Assembly (NCBI RefSeq): GCF_900198195.1
Contig: NZ_LT899436.1
Location: forward strand, 3,067,001 to 3,131,000
DNA: 64,000 nucleotides
Direction of reading: 5' to 3'
Source: Tenacibaculum jejuense
Lineage (GTDB): Bacteria > Bacteroidota > Bacteroidia > Flavobacteriales > Flavobacteriaceae
Positions 26,721-38,191 of this stretch are shown piece after piece; the stretch's first letter is position 1, and every line of letters starts with the position of its first letter. The notes beneath the pieces were generated by a model, which did no database searches, was not told the DNA's origin, and was given only the letters and a program-made list of their open reading frames with translations. A program made the translations under genes and the position numbers.

Positions 26721-28184
26721 CTAAGCAGTTAATAAATCATTACTATCTTTTAATGGCAAACTTGAGCTTCCCATCAAATAAGCATCTACATGATGAGCTG
26801 CTTGTCTTCCTTCTGAAATAGCCCAAACAATAAGCGATTGACCTCTTCTCATATCACCAGCAGTGAATATGTTTGGAATGTTCGTTTGATAATTGCTTGT
26901 ACTTGCTTTAATATTAGATCTAAAGTCTAAATCTAAATTCAATAATTCTGGTAATGTTTTCTCTGGACCAGTAAATCCTAAAGCCAAAAATACCAAATCA
27001 CAAGGCCAAGTTTTTTCTGTACCTTCTATTTCTATAAGCTGTGGACGTTCTCCTGGGATAATTTTCCATTCTACTTCCACTGTTTTTAATGCAATAAGCT
27101 CACCTTTATCATTCTTTACAAATTCTTTTGTATTGATAAGCCAATTACGATCGCAACCTTCTTCGTGAGAAGAACTAGTTTTTAACTGTAAAGGCCAAAA
27201 TGGCCAAGGTGTTTGCACACTTCTTGCTTTAGGAGGTTTCGGCATAATTTCAAAATTCGTTACCGAATTTGCTCCATGACGATTAGAAGTTCCAATACAA
27301 TCTGAACCTGTATCTCCTCCTCCAATTACAATTACATTTTTACCTTTAGCACTAATCACTTCACTTTCTAAATCTGAATTAAATAACGCTTTGGTTTGCT
27401 TTGTTAAAAAATCCATTGCTTGGTGTACGCCTTTTGCATCACTTCCAGGAATATTTAAAGCTCTGGCTTTTGTAGCTCCACCACATAATACTACGGCATC
27501 AAACTCTTTAAGTTTATCAACAGAAACATTTACTCCAATGTTTGCATTAGTTTTAAATGTAATACCTTCTGCTTCTAGAATTTGTATTCTTCTATCGATA
27601 ACTTCTTTCTCTAATTTAAAGTTAGGAATTCCATAACGTAACAAACCTCCTACTTCATCTTCTCTTTCAAAAACAGTTACCAAATGCCCAGCTCTATTTA
27701 ATTGTTGAGCAGCTGCTAAACCAGCAGGGCCAGAACCTACTACAGCAACACTTTTTCCTGTTCTGTAATTTGGAAGTTTTGGTTTTATCCAACCTTTTTC
27801 AAATCCTTTTTCTACGATATACTTTTCTGTATTTTCTATAGAAACGGGTTGATCTATAATTCCTAAAACACAAGCTTTTTCACAAGGAGCTGGACATAAT
27901 CTTCCAGTAAACTCTGGAAAATTGTTGGTAGAATGCAAAATATCTAATGCTTTTTTCCATTCTCCTTTATGAACCATATCATTAAAATCAGGAATTAAAT
28001 TTCCTAGAGGACAACCACTGTGACAAAAAGGAATTCCACAATCCATACAACGAGAACCTTGTTTTTGTTGCTCTGCTACTGATAATGGACTCGTAAATTC
28101 TTTAAAATTTTGTACTCGATCTTTAACAGCTGTATTTATCTCTTGCTTTCTATCGTATTTTTTAAATCCGCCTAATTCTCCCAT
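26721..28184 (-). CDS. gltD: glutamate synthase small subunit
   Basis: A 487-residue flavoprotein that passes electrons from NAD(P)H to the large subunit. N-terminal Fe-S cysteines are in CMDCGIPFCHSGCPLGN and CPAPCEKACVLG; the FAD motif is VAVVGSGPAGLAAAQQL and the NAD(P) motif VIVIGGGDTGSDCIG; the C-terminal FTAGDMRRGQSLIVWAI closes the FAD site. It lies three bases downstream of gltB. Together they convert glutamine and 2-oxoglutarate to two glutamates. Confidence 0.97.
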   Translation of the reverse strand: MGELGGFKKYDRKQEINTAVKDRVQNFKEFTSPLSVAEQQKQGSRCMDCGIPFCHSGCPLGNLIPDFNDMVHKGEWKKALDILHSTNNFPEFTGRLCPAPCEKACVLGIIDQPVSIENTEKYIVEKGFEKGWIKPKLPNYRTGKSVAVVGSGPAGLAAAQQLNRAGHLVTVFEREDEVGGLLRYGIPNFKLEKEVIDRRIQILEAEGITFKTNANIGVNVSVDKLKEFDAVVLCGGATKARALNIPGSDAKGVHQAMDFLTKQTKALFNSDLESEVISAKGKNVIVIGGGDTGSDCIGTSNRHGANSVTNFEIMPKPPKARSVQTPWPFWPLQLKTSSSHEEGCDRNWLINTKEFVKNDKGELIALKTVEVEWKIIPGERPQLIEIEGTEKTWPCDLVFLALGFTGPEKTLPELLNLDLDFRSNIKASTSNYQTNIPNIFTAGDMRRGQSLIVWAISEGRQAAHHVDAYLMGSSSLPLKDSNDLLTA

Positions 28185-28187
28185 GAT

Positions 28188-31100
28188 CTATGCTGTTATT
28201 TTAGTTGTTTCTTCTTGTGCTATTCTTTCTAAAGCTAATCTATAATCTGTTGGGAATACTTTAATAAAATCCATTTTATTTACTTCCCATTCTTCTAATA
28301 TTTTAACTCCTAAAGTACTTTTTGTATACCCTACATGCTGCTCAATTAATCCTTTTAAATCTTTCTGATCTTCAGTTTCTAAATGAACTAATTCTACCAT
28401 TTCTAGATTACACAACTCGTTTCTGAATTGATGAGATGGATCGTACACATATGCAATTCCTCCACTCATTCCAGCGGCAAAATTTCGTCCTGTTTTACCA
28501 AGCACAACAACTTTTCCACCTGTCATATACTCACAACCGTGATCTCCAATTCCTTCTACAACAGCTGTAATTCCAGAATTTCTTACACAGAAACGTTCGC
28601 CTGCAACACCATTTACATAAGCTTCACCTTTTACAGCTCCGTAGAAACACACATTTCCTACAATAATATTATCTTCAGCGATAAAATCAGCTTCATCTGG
28701 CTTCTTTACAATGATTTTAGCCCCAGATAAACCTTTACCTAGATAATCGTTAGTTTCTCCATCGACAATCATTTTTAAACCTTTTGTGGCAAAAGCTCCA
28801 AAACTTTGTCCAGCAGAACCTTTAAATTGCAATGTTAACGTATCTTCTGGTAACCCTTCTGATCCATGAAGTTTAGAAATTTCATTACTTGTTAAAGCTC
28901 CTACTGAACGGTTTGTATTTTGAATTTCATAGGTAAATTCTGATTTAATTTTATTTTTTATTGCTCCTTTAGCATCATCTACAATCTTAAGATCTAGAAC
29001 TTTCTCTAGCCCATGATCTTGTTTTTCAGTATTGTATAAAATTGGATTTTCATTTGAATTCACTTTGTAAAGAATTGCAGAAGCATCTATCCCTTTAGCT
29101 TTATAATGATCTACAGCTTTATTAACATTCAACTTTTCAACCTGACCTACCATTTCTTTAATAGATCTAAATCCTAAAGTAGCCATAATTTGTCGTACTT
29201 CTTCAGCTACGAAATACATGAAATTAATTACATGCTCTGGTGTTCCTTTAAAGTTCTTACGTAACTCAGGATCTTGCGTAGCAATTCCTACCGGACAAGT
29301 ATTTAAATGACATTGACGCATCATAATACAACCAGAAGCTACTAATGGTGCTGTAGCAAAACCAAATTCTTCTGCTCCTAATAAACAAGCAATAGCTACA
29401 TCTCTACCTGTTTTCAATTGCCCATCACATTCTAAAACCACGCGATTACGTAAATTATTCATCACTAAAGTTTGTTGTGCTTCAGCTACTCCTAATTCCC
29501 AAGGTAAACCTGCGTGTTTTAAAGATGTTAAAGGAGAAGCTCCTGTACCTCCATCGAATCCAGAAACTAAAATTACATCTGCTTTAGCTTTTGCAACTCC
29601 AGCAGCAATAGTTCCAACACCGACTTTAGAAACTAACTTTACATTAATTCTTGCTTCTCTATTAGCATTTTTTAAATCGAAAATCAATTGTGCTAAATCT
29701 TCAATCGAATAAATATCGTGATGTGGTGGCGGTGAAATTAGACCTACATAAGGCGTGGAGTTTCTAACCTCTGCAATCCAAGGCAATACTTTTTTTCCTG
29801 GTAATTGTCCGCCTTCACCAGGCTTAGCTCCCTGAGCCATTTTTATTTGGATTTCCTTGGCATTTGTCAAATAATTACTTGTAACTCCAAATCTACCCGA
29901 AGCTACTTGTTTAATAGCACTATTCTTAGAATCACCATTAGATAATTTCTTGAAACGTTCTTTATTTTCTCCACCTTCACCAGAATTAGATTTTCCTCCA
30001 ATTCTATTCATTGCAATTGCTAAATTCTCATGAGCTTCTTGACTTATAGAACCATAAGACATTGCTCCTGTTTTAAATCGCTTAACAATTTCCGTCCAAG
30101 GTTCTACCTCTTCAATAGGAATAGGATCTAAGTTTACGAACTCAAACAATCCTCTAAGCGTCATTAATTCCTCAGATTGTTTATTTATTTTATCGGCATA
30201 AACCTTATAACTTTCTTTACTTTTGGAGCGAACAGCTTGCTGTAATTTAGAGACAGTAGTTGGGTTAAACATATGACGTTCTCCATTTCTTCTCCAACGA
30301 TAATCTCCACCGATTTCTAAATCTAAAACTGAATCAATTCCTTTTTCTCTGAAGGATTCGGTACATTTCTTATATATTTCTTTTTGAAGCACATATAATC
30401 CAATTCCTCCAATTCTTGAAGGTGTTCCTGGAAAATACTTATCTGTAAAGGCTTTTTTCAATCCTAAGATTTCGAATATTTGAGAAGCTCTATATGAATG
30501 TAAAGTTGAAATACCAATTTTATTCATAATTTTCAACAAGCCTTTTCCTATGGCTTTATTGAAATTTTTAACTGCTGTTCCTACTTGGATATCTGGAATT
30601 TCACCTTTTTCTACTTGACGCGCTATAATTTCATTAACCATATATGGATTAATAGCACTTGCTCCATAACCAAACAATGTTGCAAAATGATGCGGCTCTC
30701 TCGGCTCTGCACTCTCTATAATAATCCCTATTTTAGAACGTGTTCCTTTTCTGTACATTGAATTATGCAGATATGAACATGCTAATAATGCTGGAATTGG
30801 AGCCCACTCTTTATTTACGCCTCTATCTGATAAAATAATAACATTCGCTCCTTCATCCTCTACAGCAACAGTAGCTTTATATAAAATTCCTTCTAATGCA
30901 TTTTCAATTCCGTTAACTCCTTTTTCTAATGGAAAAAGCATTGGAATAGTGACAGCTTTAAAATCTTCATGTTCAAGATTTTTGATTTTATCTAAATCTT
31001 CATTTGAGATTACAGGATTTTGAATTCTTAATTTTTTAGCCTGCTCAGGAATTATATGAAAAATATTCCTGTCTGAACCTAATGCTAAACTAATATCTGT

Positions 31101-32696
31101 GATGATTTCTTCTCGAATTCCATCTAAAGGTGGATTCGTAACTTGAGCAAACAGTTGCTTAAAATAATTATACAGCAACTGTGATTTATCTGAAAGGACA
31201 GCTAGTGGAGTATCGGTTCCCATAGAACCTATGGCTTCTTTACCATTAATAGCCATAGGAGCTATTAAATAATCGATCTCCTCTGTAGTGTAACCAAATA
31301 AACGTAGTCTTGTTTTGTAGTCTGTTTTTTCTTTAGGTATAGAGTTGTTTGTATAAGGTATGTTAGCTAATGGAAGTGAATGTTTATTTAACCATTCTTG
31401 ATATGGATATTTTGAAACTATTTTTTCTTTAATTTCTTCATCCTCAATAATTCTTCCAGCATTCATATCAACCAAGAACATTTTTCCTGGTTCTAATCTA
31501 CCGTGCTTAACTACGTTATCTGGTTTTATGTTTAATACTCCAATTTCAGAGGACATTACCACATTTCCTCTTTTAGTAACTGTATATCTTGATGGTCTTA
31601 ATCCATTTCTATCTAATAATGCACCAATATAATTTCCATCAGTAAAGGGAACAGAAGCTGGTCCATCCCAAGGTTCCATAATACATGAATTGTATTCATA
31701 GAATGCTCTTTTTTCTGGACTCATTGTTTTATCTTTTTCCCAAGCTTCAGGAACTAACATCATCATTACTTCAGGAAGTGATCTACCTGTCATTAATAAT
31801 AACTCAACAGCCATATCCATCGAGGCAGAATCAGATTTTCCTTCTGTGATAATTGGAAATAACTTTTTCATATCATCTCCAAATAAATCTGACTCCATTA
31901 ACTCTTGACGTGCTAACATTCTTTTCACATTACCTTTTAGCGTATTGATTTCCCCATTATGACACATGAATCTAAATGGCTGAGCTAAATCCCAAGATGG
32001 AAAAGTATTTGTTGAAAATCGTTGATGTACTAGCGCTAATCTTGTAACTAAATCTGGTTGTTTTAAATCAACATAAAAACGTCCAATATCTTCAGGCATT
32101 AATAATCCTTTGTAAATTAATGTAGTTGTTGATAAGCTTGATAAATAGAAATAATTACATTCAGAAATTTTTGATTTACTGATAGTATGTTCACTAATTT
32201 TTCTAGCTGCAAATAGTTTTGCATTAAATTGCAAATCTGTCAGTTCCTCACCTCCCTTAGTAACAAAAACTTGTTTAATTTTAGGTTGCATTTTTGCTGC
32301 TACCGCACCTAAATTAGATGTATCTACAGGAACATCTCTCCAACCTAAAACTTTTAGTCCTTGCTTTTTGAATTCATCCTCTAAAACAGTTTCACAATAA
32401 CTGCTTTGATTGAACTTTCTAGGTAAGAAAACTTGACCTACTGCGTATTCTTTAACTTCTGGTAAATCAAAATCACAAACTCTTTTGAAAAAATCGTGAG
32501 GAATATCTATTAAAATTCCTGCTCCATCTCCAGTTCTTCCATCTGCACTAACTGCTCCTCTATGTTCTAATTTGATTAAAATCTCTAGCGCATCATGAAT
32601 AATTTGATTTGACTTTATTCCTTTTAAGTTACATATGAATCCTGCACCACAATTATCTCTTTCAAACTCATTTAAATACAAGCCTTGATCTTTCAT
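28188..32696 (-). CDS. gltB: glutamate synthase large subunit
   Basis: A 1502-residue enzyme. A 15-residue propeptide precedes the catalytic Cys16 ([12 protein letters not shown]) of the class II glutamine amidotransferase domain (to about 420). The central and FMN/2-oxoglutarate domains follow, with the 3Fe-4S cysteines in [17 protein letters not shown], and the C-terminal GXGXG helix domain has [15 protein letters not shown] repeats. It channels ammonia from glutamine to 2-oxoglutarate. With GltD, AmtB and GlnK close by, this is the main ammonium-assimilation block. Confidence 0.97.
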   Translation of the reverse strand: MKDQGLYLNEFERDNCGAGFICNLKGIKSNQIIHDALEILIKLEHRGAVSADGRTGDGAGILIDIPHDFFKRVCDFDLPEVKEYAVGQVFLPRKFNQSSYCETVLEDEFKKQGLKVLGWRDVPVDTSNLGAVAAKMQPKIKQVFVTKGGEELTDLQFNAKLFAARKISEHTISKSKISECNYFYLSSLSTTTLIYKGLLMPEDIGRFYVDLKQPDLVTRLALVHQRFSTNTFPSWDLAQPFRFMCHNGEINTLKGNVKRMLARQELMESDLFGDDMKKLFPIITEGKSDSASMDMAVELLLMTGRSLPEVMMMLVPEAWEKDKTMSPEKRAFYEYNSCIMEPWDGPASVPFTDGNYIGALLDRNGLRPSRYTVTKRGNVVMSSEIGVLNIKPDNVVKHGRLEPGKMFLVDMNAGRIIEDEEIKEKIVSKYPYQEWLNKHSLPLANIPYTNNSIPKEKTDYKTRLRLFGYTTEEIDYLIAPMAINGKEAIGSMGTDTPLAVLSDKSQLLYNYFKQLFAQVTNPPLDGIREEIITDISLALGSDRNIFHIIPEQAKKLRIQNPVISNEDLDKIKNLEHEDFKAVTIPMLFPLEKGVNGIENALEGILYKATVAVEDEGANVIILSDRGVNKEWAPIPALLACSYLHNSMYRKGTRSKIGIIIESAEPREPHHFATLFGYGASAINPYMVNEIIARQVEKGEIPDIQVGTAVKNFNKAIGKGLLKIMNKIGISTLHSYRASQIFEILGLKKAFTDKYFPGTPSRIGGIGLYVLQKEIYKKCTESFREKGIDSVLDLEIGGDYRWRRNGERHMFNPTTVSKLQQAVRSKSKESYKVYADKINKQSEELMTLRGLFEFVNLDPIPIEEVEPWTEIVKRFKTGAMSYGSISQEAHENLAIAMNRIGGKSNSGEGGENKERFKKLSNGDSKNSAIKQVASGRFGVTSNYLTNAKEIQIKMAQGAKPGEGGQLPGKKVLPWIAEVRNSTPYVGLISPPPHHDIYSIEDLAQLIFDLKNANREARINVKLVSKVGVGTIAAGVAKAKADVILVSGFDGGTGASPLTSLKHAGLPWELGVAEAQQTLVMNNLRNRVVLECDGQLKTGRDVAIACLLGAEEFGFATAPLVASGCIMMRQCHLNTCPVGIATQDPELRKNFKGTPEHVINFMYFVAEEVRQIMATLGFRSIKEMVGQVEKLNVNKAVDHYKAKGIDASAILYKVNSNENPILYNTEKQDHGLEKVLDLKIVDDAKGAIKNKIKSEFTYEIQNTNRSVGALTSNEISKLHGSEGLPEDTLTLQFKGSAGQSFGAFATKGLKMIVDGETNDYLGKGLSGAKIIVKKPDEADFIAEDNIIVGNVCFYGAVKGEAYVNGVAGERFCVRNSGITAVVEGIGDHGCEYMTGGKVVVLGKTGRNFAAGMSGGIAYVYDPSHQFRNELCNLEMVELVHLETEDQKDLKGLIEQHVGYTKSTLGVKILEEWEVNKMDFIKVFPTDYRLALERIAQEETTKITA

Positions 32697-32816
32697 ATAA
32701 TAAAATGTTTTTGTTTGTTAGTTTATATAATTTACAAGAGAAATATGAGGATTATAACCTATACTCTCTATATAGATAAAGTCATGTAAATTGATTTACC
32801 AGGCTTTATTCAACCT

Positions 32817-32854
32817 AAATACTAAACCGTAAAATTTCACATGGTTTAGTATTT
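32817..32854 (-). terminator. possible weak terminator of glnK-amtB
   Basis: AAATACTAAACC (32817-32828) and GGTTTAGTATTT (32843-32854) form a 12-pair stem with a 14-base loop, between amtB and gltB. The minus-strand T tract is only TTT, so termination may be partial, or the hairpin may stabilise the mRNA. Confidence 0.45.
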
Positions 32855-32921
32855 ATTCTAGTTCAAATTTTATCGTGTCTTTTATATTTTAGACTATTTT
32901 TAATTCAACTCAATAAATTGA

Positions 32922-34163
32922 TTAATGTTCATTTAATCTGAAGTCAGGATAAGCAGTCATTCCATGTTCATGAGTATCTAGACCTTCTATTTCTTCTTTT
33001 TCACTTACTCGAATACCTATGGTTTTCTTTAAAATAAAAATGATTATAAATGATGTTGAAATACAGAATACAGCATATGTTCCAACTCCTATTAATTGGC
33101 TTACAAACTGTGCACCACTAGCCAATTTTCCAAAAATTCCTACTGCTAATGTTCCCCATACTCCACAAGCTAAATGTACTGCGATGGCACCAACAGGATC
33201 ATCTAATCTTAATTTATCAATTAGACTTACTGCTAAAACGATAAGAATTCCGCCAATTCCTCCAACAACAATTGCATCCATAGGACTCATAACATCTGCA
33301 CCTGCTGTTATTGCAACTAATCCTCCTAAAATTCCATTTAGAAACATGGTTAAGTCTAAATTTTTATACATTATTGTTGAAACTATTGCAGAAATTACTC
33401 CGCCAGATGCAGCTGCTAAACATGTAGTTACTAAGGTTAACGAAGTTTTTGCAGGGTCGGCAGATAAAACAGAACCACCATTAAATCCAAACCAACCTAA
33501 CCAAAGTATTAAAACACCTCCTGTAGCTAGAGGAATATTATGACCAGGTATTGCTTGTACTTTTCCGTTTTTAAATTTTCCTATTCTTGCTCCTAATAAC
33601 CAAACCGCAACTATAGCAGCCCAACCCCCTACTGAATGTACTAAAGTTGAACCTGCAAAATCATAAAAAGGAGTTTCTAATTGATGTAAGAATCCTTCTC
33701 CCCATTTCCACGAACCTGCTATTGGATACACGAATCCAACATATATTATTGTGAAAATCATGAATGGTAAAATTTTCATTCTCTCAGCAACTGCTCCCGA
33801 AACTATTGTAGCTGCAGTTGCTGCAAACATTCCTTGAAAAAGAAAGTCTGTCCAATATGTGTACCCTGAATTGTATGATAAATCTAGAGTTCCATCTTTT
33901 TTTATGGGTGCATCTAAACCGAAGCCTGCGAATTCGAATATACCTAAAGCTTCTTTTTCAAAACCAGGATACATTAAATTAAATCCAAAAGCCGCGTACA
34001 ATAAAAGCCCTGTTGTGATAATAAAAATATTCTTAAATAGTATGTTTAAAGTATTTTTTTGTCGAGTTAATCCAATTTCTAATAATGCAAATCCTAAGTG
34101 CATGAAAAACACAAGTGCTGTACATACCATCATCCATACATTGCTAGTTGTCAATTGTTCCAT
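32922..34163 (-). CDS. amtB: ammonium transporter
   Basis: A 413-residue inner-membrane protein with about 11 helices. The pore histidines are in LVHSVGGWAA and AVHLACGVWG, and the Phe gate region and GIEVSEKEEIEGLD-like C-terminal tail (RVSEKEEIEGLDTHEHG) that contacts PII are present. It admits ammonium for GltBD. It lies 15 bases downstream of the PII gene, the standard glnK-amtB pair, in which PII plugs the channel when nitrogen is plentiful. Confidence 0.96.
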   Translation of the reverse strand: MEQLTTSNVWMMVCTALVFFMHLGFALLEIGLTRQKNTLNILFKNIFIITTGLLLYAAFGFNLMYPGFEKEALGIFEFAGFGLDAPIKKDGTLDLSYNSGYTYWTDFLFQGMFAATAATIVSGAVAERMKILPFMIFTIIYVGFVYPIAGSWKWGEGFLHQLETPFYDFAGSTLVHSVGGWAAIVAVWLLGARIGKFKNGKVQAIPGHNIPLATGGVLILWLGWFGFNGGSVLSADPAKTSLTLVTTCLAAASGGVISAIVSTIMYKNLDLTMFLNGILGGLVAITAGADVMSPMDAIVVGGIGGILIVLAVSLIDKLRLDDPVGAIAVHLACGVWGTLAVGIFGKLASGAQFVSQLIGVGTYAVFCISTSFIIIFILKKTIGIRVSEKEEIEGLDTHEHGMTAYPDFRLNEH

Positions 34164-34178
34164 AATAGTTTTGTCTAA

Positions 34179-34517
34179 TTAATTTAAAGTATTTCCTCCT
34201 TCTTCGCCTGTTCTTATTCTGTAAGCTTGTTTGATGTCACTTACAAAAATTTTACCGTCTCCAACATTACCTGTTGATGCTGATTTCAAAATTGTTTCAA
34301 TCGTAATTTTTTCAAAATCATCATTAACTACAATAGATAAATACCTTCTTTGGATATCACTTGTACTATAAGACACACCTCTGTATACGTGTCCTTTTTT
34401 TTCATTTCCTAATCCAGTTACATCCCAGTAAGAGAAAAAATTTACTCCAACCTCATGAAGTGCATTTTTCACTTCTCTAAATTTGGATTTTCTAATTATT
34501 GCTTCAATTTTTTTCAT
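34179..34517 (-). CDS. glnK: PII family nitrogen regulator
   Basis: A 112-residue PII protein. It starts MKKIEAIIRKSKF and keeps the tyrosines of the T-loop in HVYRGVSY (Tyr45 and Tyr50; the latter matches the uridylylated Tyr51 of E. coli), and the B-loop equivalent STGNVGDGKIFV and C-loop RIRTGE are intact. The T-loop tip and the strand after it (STSDIQRRYLSIVV) differ from proteobacterial PII, as is usual in Bacteroidetes. It senses ATP, ADP and 2-oxoglutarate and controls the adjacent AmtB. Confidence 0.94.
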   Translation of the reverse strand: MKKIEAIIRKSKFREVKNALHEVGVNFFSYWDVTGLGNEKKGHVYRGVSYSTSDIQRRYLSIVVNDDFEKITIETILKSASTGNVGDGKIFVSDIKQAYRIRTGEEGGNTLN

Positions 34518-35050
34518 TCCACTACTTAAATTTTGTATTAGTTTATATGTTTTGGTTTTGGTTTGAAAACAATCTTGATAAACAATAAGATAAAAGCTCT
34601 ATTTTAAATTAAGTATTGATACTTATATACTATAAATGATATACTCTTATTATTTATCAATTTTTACTTTAAAAAATCTGGATTCTAAATCTAATTTCAG
34701 ATTGAATTTTACTTGTAAAAATGACTGCTATGACTTTCAAATCTATATCCAAAAAAGGAAAAATCAAAACACAACCTTTTGTAAAACAGACTAAAACGTT
34801 GTATAAAAAAAGTACCGAATTAAAAAAAAGGGTAGAAAAATAATAATCTGATAATTCGGTTTAAAAAAAAGATATTGGAATTATGAAATACTTAAATCGA
34901 GAAGTTGTAATTGTGAATCACATAAAAGTGATAGTTGTTTAAAAAAAATCATTTAAAAGCATAATTTCACAAAAATTACGTATAAATACGTAATTAAACT
35001 TTATTGATAATCTATTTTTTTAACACAAAAAACACGAATATTCCAAAACA
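34518..35050. other. intergenic between leuB and glnK, with one small ORF
   Basis: About 530 bases, very AT-rich. It should contain the glnK promoter, but I find no good TTTG-N19-TAnnTTTG match on the minus strand. Apart from the 40-codon ORF at 34721 nothing stands out. Confidence 0.5.
34721..34843 (+). CDS. possible small basic protein
   Basis: A 40-codon ORF beginning MTAMTFKSISKKGKIKTQPF with a Lys-rich, Asp-free remainder ending KKRVEK. Eleven or more lysines and the lack of a promoter or terminator make it doubtful, since Lys codons are favoured by AT-rich DNA. It is listed because nothing else explains the region. Confidence 0.25.
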   Translation: MTAMTFKSISKKGKIKTQPFVKQTKTLYKKSTELKKRVEK

Positions 35051-35080
35051 AAAAAAGCACCTCTGGACTAGAGGTGCTTT
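35051..35080 (-). terminator. terminator of the leu operon
   Basis: AAAGCACCTCT (35054-35064) and AGAGGTGCTTT (35070-35080) around a five-base loop. On the minus strand it is followed by TTTTTTTG. It lies about 20 bases after the leuB stop. Confidence 0.9.
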
Positions 35081-35099
35081 AATTCAAAACAAAACTTAA

Positions 35100-36215
35100 C
35101 TAAATTATAGTACTCTGTCCCATATGAACATTCGTAAAATTAATATTACTATCCTCTTGATTATGGATGTAGTCAGTGATGAAATCTCCAACTTTAGAGG
35201 TAGTAAAATCGTTCTCAGAATCGATATCCTGTGTAGTTATTCCTAATTCTAAAGACTTTTGCACAGCGTTTTCAATTACTGTAGCCTCTGTCTCTAAATC
35301 TAAATGTCTTAATAGCATTGCCGCCGATAAAATAGAAGCTAATGGATTTGCTATATCTTTACCTTTCGCTTGCGGAAAAGAACCATGAATAGGCTCAAAT
35401 AAAGCTGCTTTATCTCCTACTGAAGCTGAAGCTAATAAACCAATAGAACCTCCAATTACACTTGCTTCATCAGATAAAATATCTCCAAATAAGTTTTCTG
35501 TAAGAATAACATCAAACTGTTTCGGGTTTAAGATTAACTGCATTGCTGCATTATCAACAAACATTGTATCAACTTCAACATCTGGATATTCTTTTGCTAA
35601 AGCAGTAATTGTTTTCCTCCATAATCGAGAAGTTTCTAATACGTTGGCTTTATCGACTAATGTTAATTTTTTTCTTCTGTTTCTTGCAGATTTAAAAGCT
35701 AAATGTCCCATTCTCTCAATTTCTTCTACAGAATAAGAACACCCATCAAAAGCTATTTTACCATCGTCACTTAATTCTTTTATACCGAAATAAATACCAC
35801 CAGTTAATTCACGGTAAATTTCAATATCTGTTCCTTTAATGATATTCTCTTTTAAAGGTGAATTTTTAATTAATGCATCATATGCTTTTACTGGTCTAAT
35901 ATTACAATATAAACCAAGTTCTTTTCTTAATTTTAATAACCCTTGTTCTGGTCTTACTTTAGCAGAAGGATCATTATCATATTTTGGATCTCCAATAGCT
36001 CCAAATAAAATTGCATCACTTTTTTTACAAGAAGCTAAAGTTTTCTCTGGTAATGGATTTCCTGTTTCATCTATAGCACAAGCTCCCATTAGCACCTCAT
36101 CATACACAAAAGTATGATCGTAAACTTCACCAATAGCTTGTAATACTTTTTTAGCTTGATCTATTACTTCTGGACCAATACCATCTCCGGGAATTACTGT
36201 TATATTAAATCTCAT
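35100..36215 (-). CDS. leuB: 3-isopropylmalate dehydrogenase
   Basis: A 371-residue NAD-dependent decarboxylating dehydrogenase and third enzyme of leucine synthesis. It has VIPGDGIGPEV, GAIGDPKYD, the substrate arginines in RPEQGLLKLRKELGLYCNIRP, the metal aspartates in ENLFGDILSDEASV, and the NAD-binding EPIHGSFP. It is the last gene of leuACDB, 15 bases after leuD. Confidence 0.96.
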   Translation of the reverse strand: MRFNITVIPGDGIGPEVIDQAKKVLQAIGEVYDHTFVYDEVLMGACAIDETGNPLPEKTLASCKKSDAILFGAIGDPKYDNDPSAKVRPEQGLLKLRKELGLYCNIRPVKAYDALIKNSPLKENIIKGTDIEIYRELTGGIYFGIKELSDDGKIAFDGCSYSVEEIERMGHLAFKSARNRRKKLTLVDKANVLETSRLWRKTITALAKEYPDVEVDTMFVDNAAMQLILNPKQFDVILTENLFGDILSDEASVIGGSIGLLASASVGDKAALFEPIHGSFPQAKGKDIANPLASILSAAMLLRHLDLETEATVIENAVQKSLELGITTQDIDSENDFTTSKVGDFITDYIHNQEDSNINFTNVHMGQSTII

Positions 36216-36230
36216 ATACTTGTATTCTTT

Positions 36231-36809
36231 TTACAACGATGTTTCGTATGCTTGTATTTCTTCTTTTTTACTAATTAAAAAGTCTATGTCATCATAACCA
36301 TTTAATAAACACAACTTTTTATAGGGATTGATATCAAAATTTACCGTTCCAACTGTAGTTTTTAAACTTTGATTTTCAAGATTTACGGTTAATTCTGTAT
36401 TTGGATTATTAGTTATTTCTTTTAATAAATCACTTAAAAATTGAGGAGTAACTTGGATTGGTAAAATTCCATTATTTAAAGCATTTCCTTTAAAAATATC
36501 TGCAAAGAAACTACTAACAACTACTTTAAAACCATAACCTGCTAAAGCCCAAGCTGCATGTTCTCTACTAGAACCACAACCAAAATTATCTCCAGCAATT
36601 AAAATACTTCCTTTATAATTCTGATTATTTAAAACAAAATCTTCATTTACACTTCCATCTTTATGGAATCTCCAGTCTCTAAACACATTATCTCCAAAAC
36701 CTTTTTTATCTGTTGCCTTTAAAAAACGAGCAGGGATAATTTGATCTGTATCAACATTTTCTACGGGTAACGGTACCGCTGTATCTTTTAATATTTGAAA
36801 CTTTTCCAT
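36231..36809 (-). CDS. leuD: 3-isopropylmalate dehydratase small subunit
   Basis: A 192-residue swivelling domain. [13 protein letters not shown] and [17 protein letters not shown] are the family signatures; the Ser-Ser-Arg loop binds substrate. It partners LeuC. The ATG shares a base with the leuC stop (TAATG), indicating translational coupling. Confidence 0.96.
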   Translation of the reverse strand: MEKFQILKDTAVPLPVENVDTDQIIPARFLKATDKKGFGDNVFRDWRFHKDGSVNEDFVLNNQNYKGSILIAGDNFGCGSSREHAAWALAGYGFKVVVSSFFADIFKGNALNNGILPIQVTPQFLSDLLKEITNNPNTELTVNLENQSLKTTVGTVNFDINPYKKLCLLNGYDDIDFLISKKEEIQAYETSL

Positions 36810-38191
36810 TAGTTTAAATGTTCCGTTATATTAATTATTTTTCCTTCTACTGCTGTTGCTGCTGCAACTAAAGGACTTGCTAAAATTGTTCTTGCACCTT
36901 GCCCTTGTCTACCTTCAAAATTTCTATTAGATGTAGATACGCAGTATTCTCCTTCTGGGATTTTATCATCATTCATTGCTAAACATGCAGAACATCCAGG
37001 TTGACGCAATTCGAAACCTGCAGCTTCAAATATTTCCTGTAAACCTTCTTCTTTTATTTGTTTTGCTACTTGTTGCGAACCAGGAACTAACCATGCATTT
37101 ACATTTTCTGCTTTTTGTTTTCCTTTGATAAAACTAGCCGCAACTTTGAAGTCTTCTATTCTTGAATTGGTACAACTTCCTATAAAAACATAGTTTATTG
37201 GTTTCCCTACTAAACTTTCTCCTTTTTTGAAATTCATATAAGACAAAGACTTCTCAAAAGACTCATCGTTATTTTGTGGTATACTTTCTGAAATTTTAAT
37301 TCCCATTCCTGGATTAGTTCCATAAGTAACCATTGGTTCTATATCTTCAGCATCAAAAGAATATTCTTGATCAAAAACTGCATCGTCATCAGTCTTTAAT
37401 GTTTTCCAATAATTTACTTTAGCTTGAAATTCTTCGCCTTTAGGAGCAAATTCTCTACCTTCTACATAATCGAAAGTAGTTTGATCAGGAGCAATCATAC
37501 CTCCACGAGCTCCCATTTCAATACTCATATTACAAACTGTCATTCTACCTTCCATAGACATTTCTTCGAATACATTTCCTGCATATTCACAGAAATATCC
37601 AGTTCCTGAATTTGTTCCTAACTTAGATATGATATATAAAATCACATCTTTAGGTAATACTCCTTTTTTAAGTTTTCCGTTTACATTAACTCTTAAGCTT
37701 TTCGGTTTTTGTATCAATAAACATTGACTTGCAAAAACTTGCGCCACTTGACTCGTACCTATTCCAAATGCAATGGTTCCAAAAGCACCGTGAGTTGATG
37801 TATGACTATCTCCACAAACCATTGTCATTCCTGGTTGTGTAATTCCTAATTCTGGAGCCATAACATGAACAATTCCATTGTACTTATGACCTAAACCATA
37901 CAACGTGATATCATTTTCTTGACAATTTTTCTCCAATTGTTCTAGTTGATTTCTAGATAGAGCATCTTTAATAGGCAAATGCTGATTTACAGTTGGTGTA
38001 TTATGATCGGCAGTTGCTACAATTTTATCTGGTCTCGCTATTGAAACTCCTCTTTCTTTAAGTTCATTAAAAGCCTGAGGACTTGTAACTTCGTGAATTA
38101 AATGTTTATCGATATATAATATTTGCGGACCATTTTCTATAGTATCCACAACATGTTTATCCCACACTTTGTCGAATAATGTTTTTCCCAT
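36809..38191 (-). CDS. leuC: 3-isopropylmalate dehydratase large subunit
   Basis: A 460-residue aconitase-family subunit. The 4Fe-4S ligands lie in [14 protein letters not shown] and [35 protein letters not shown] is intact. It isomerises 2-isopropylmalate to 3-isopropylmalate together with LeuD. It overlaps the leuA stop by one base. Confidence 0.96.
   Translation of the reverse strand: MGKTLFDKVWDKHVVDTIENGPQILYIDKHLIHEVTSPQAFNELKERGVSIARPDKIVATADHNTPTVNQHLPIKDALSRNQLEQLEKNCQENDITLYGLGHKYNGIVHVMAPELGITQPGMTMVCGDSHTSTHGAFGTIAFGIGTSQVAQVFASQCLLIQKPKSLRVNVNGKLKKGVLPKDVILYIISKLGTNSGTGYFCEYAGNVFEEMSMEGRMTVCNMSIEMGARGGMIAPDQTTFDYVEGREFAPKGEEFQAKVNYWKTLKTDDDAVFDQEYSFDAEDIEPMVTYGTNPGMGIKISESIPQNNDESFEKSLSYMNFKKGESLVGKPINYVFIGSCTNSRIEDFKVAASFIKGKQKAENVNAWLVPGSQQVAKQIKEEGLQEIFEAAGFELRQPGCSACLAMNDDKIPEGEYCVSTSNRNFEGRQGQGARTILASPLVAAATAVEGKIINITEHLN

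Noticed and set aside
33019..33543. 174-residue plus-strand frame inside amtB
   Set aside because: Antisense to a certain ammonium transporter; Pro/Asn/Thr-rich composition is a mirror of membrane-helix codons.
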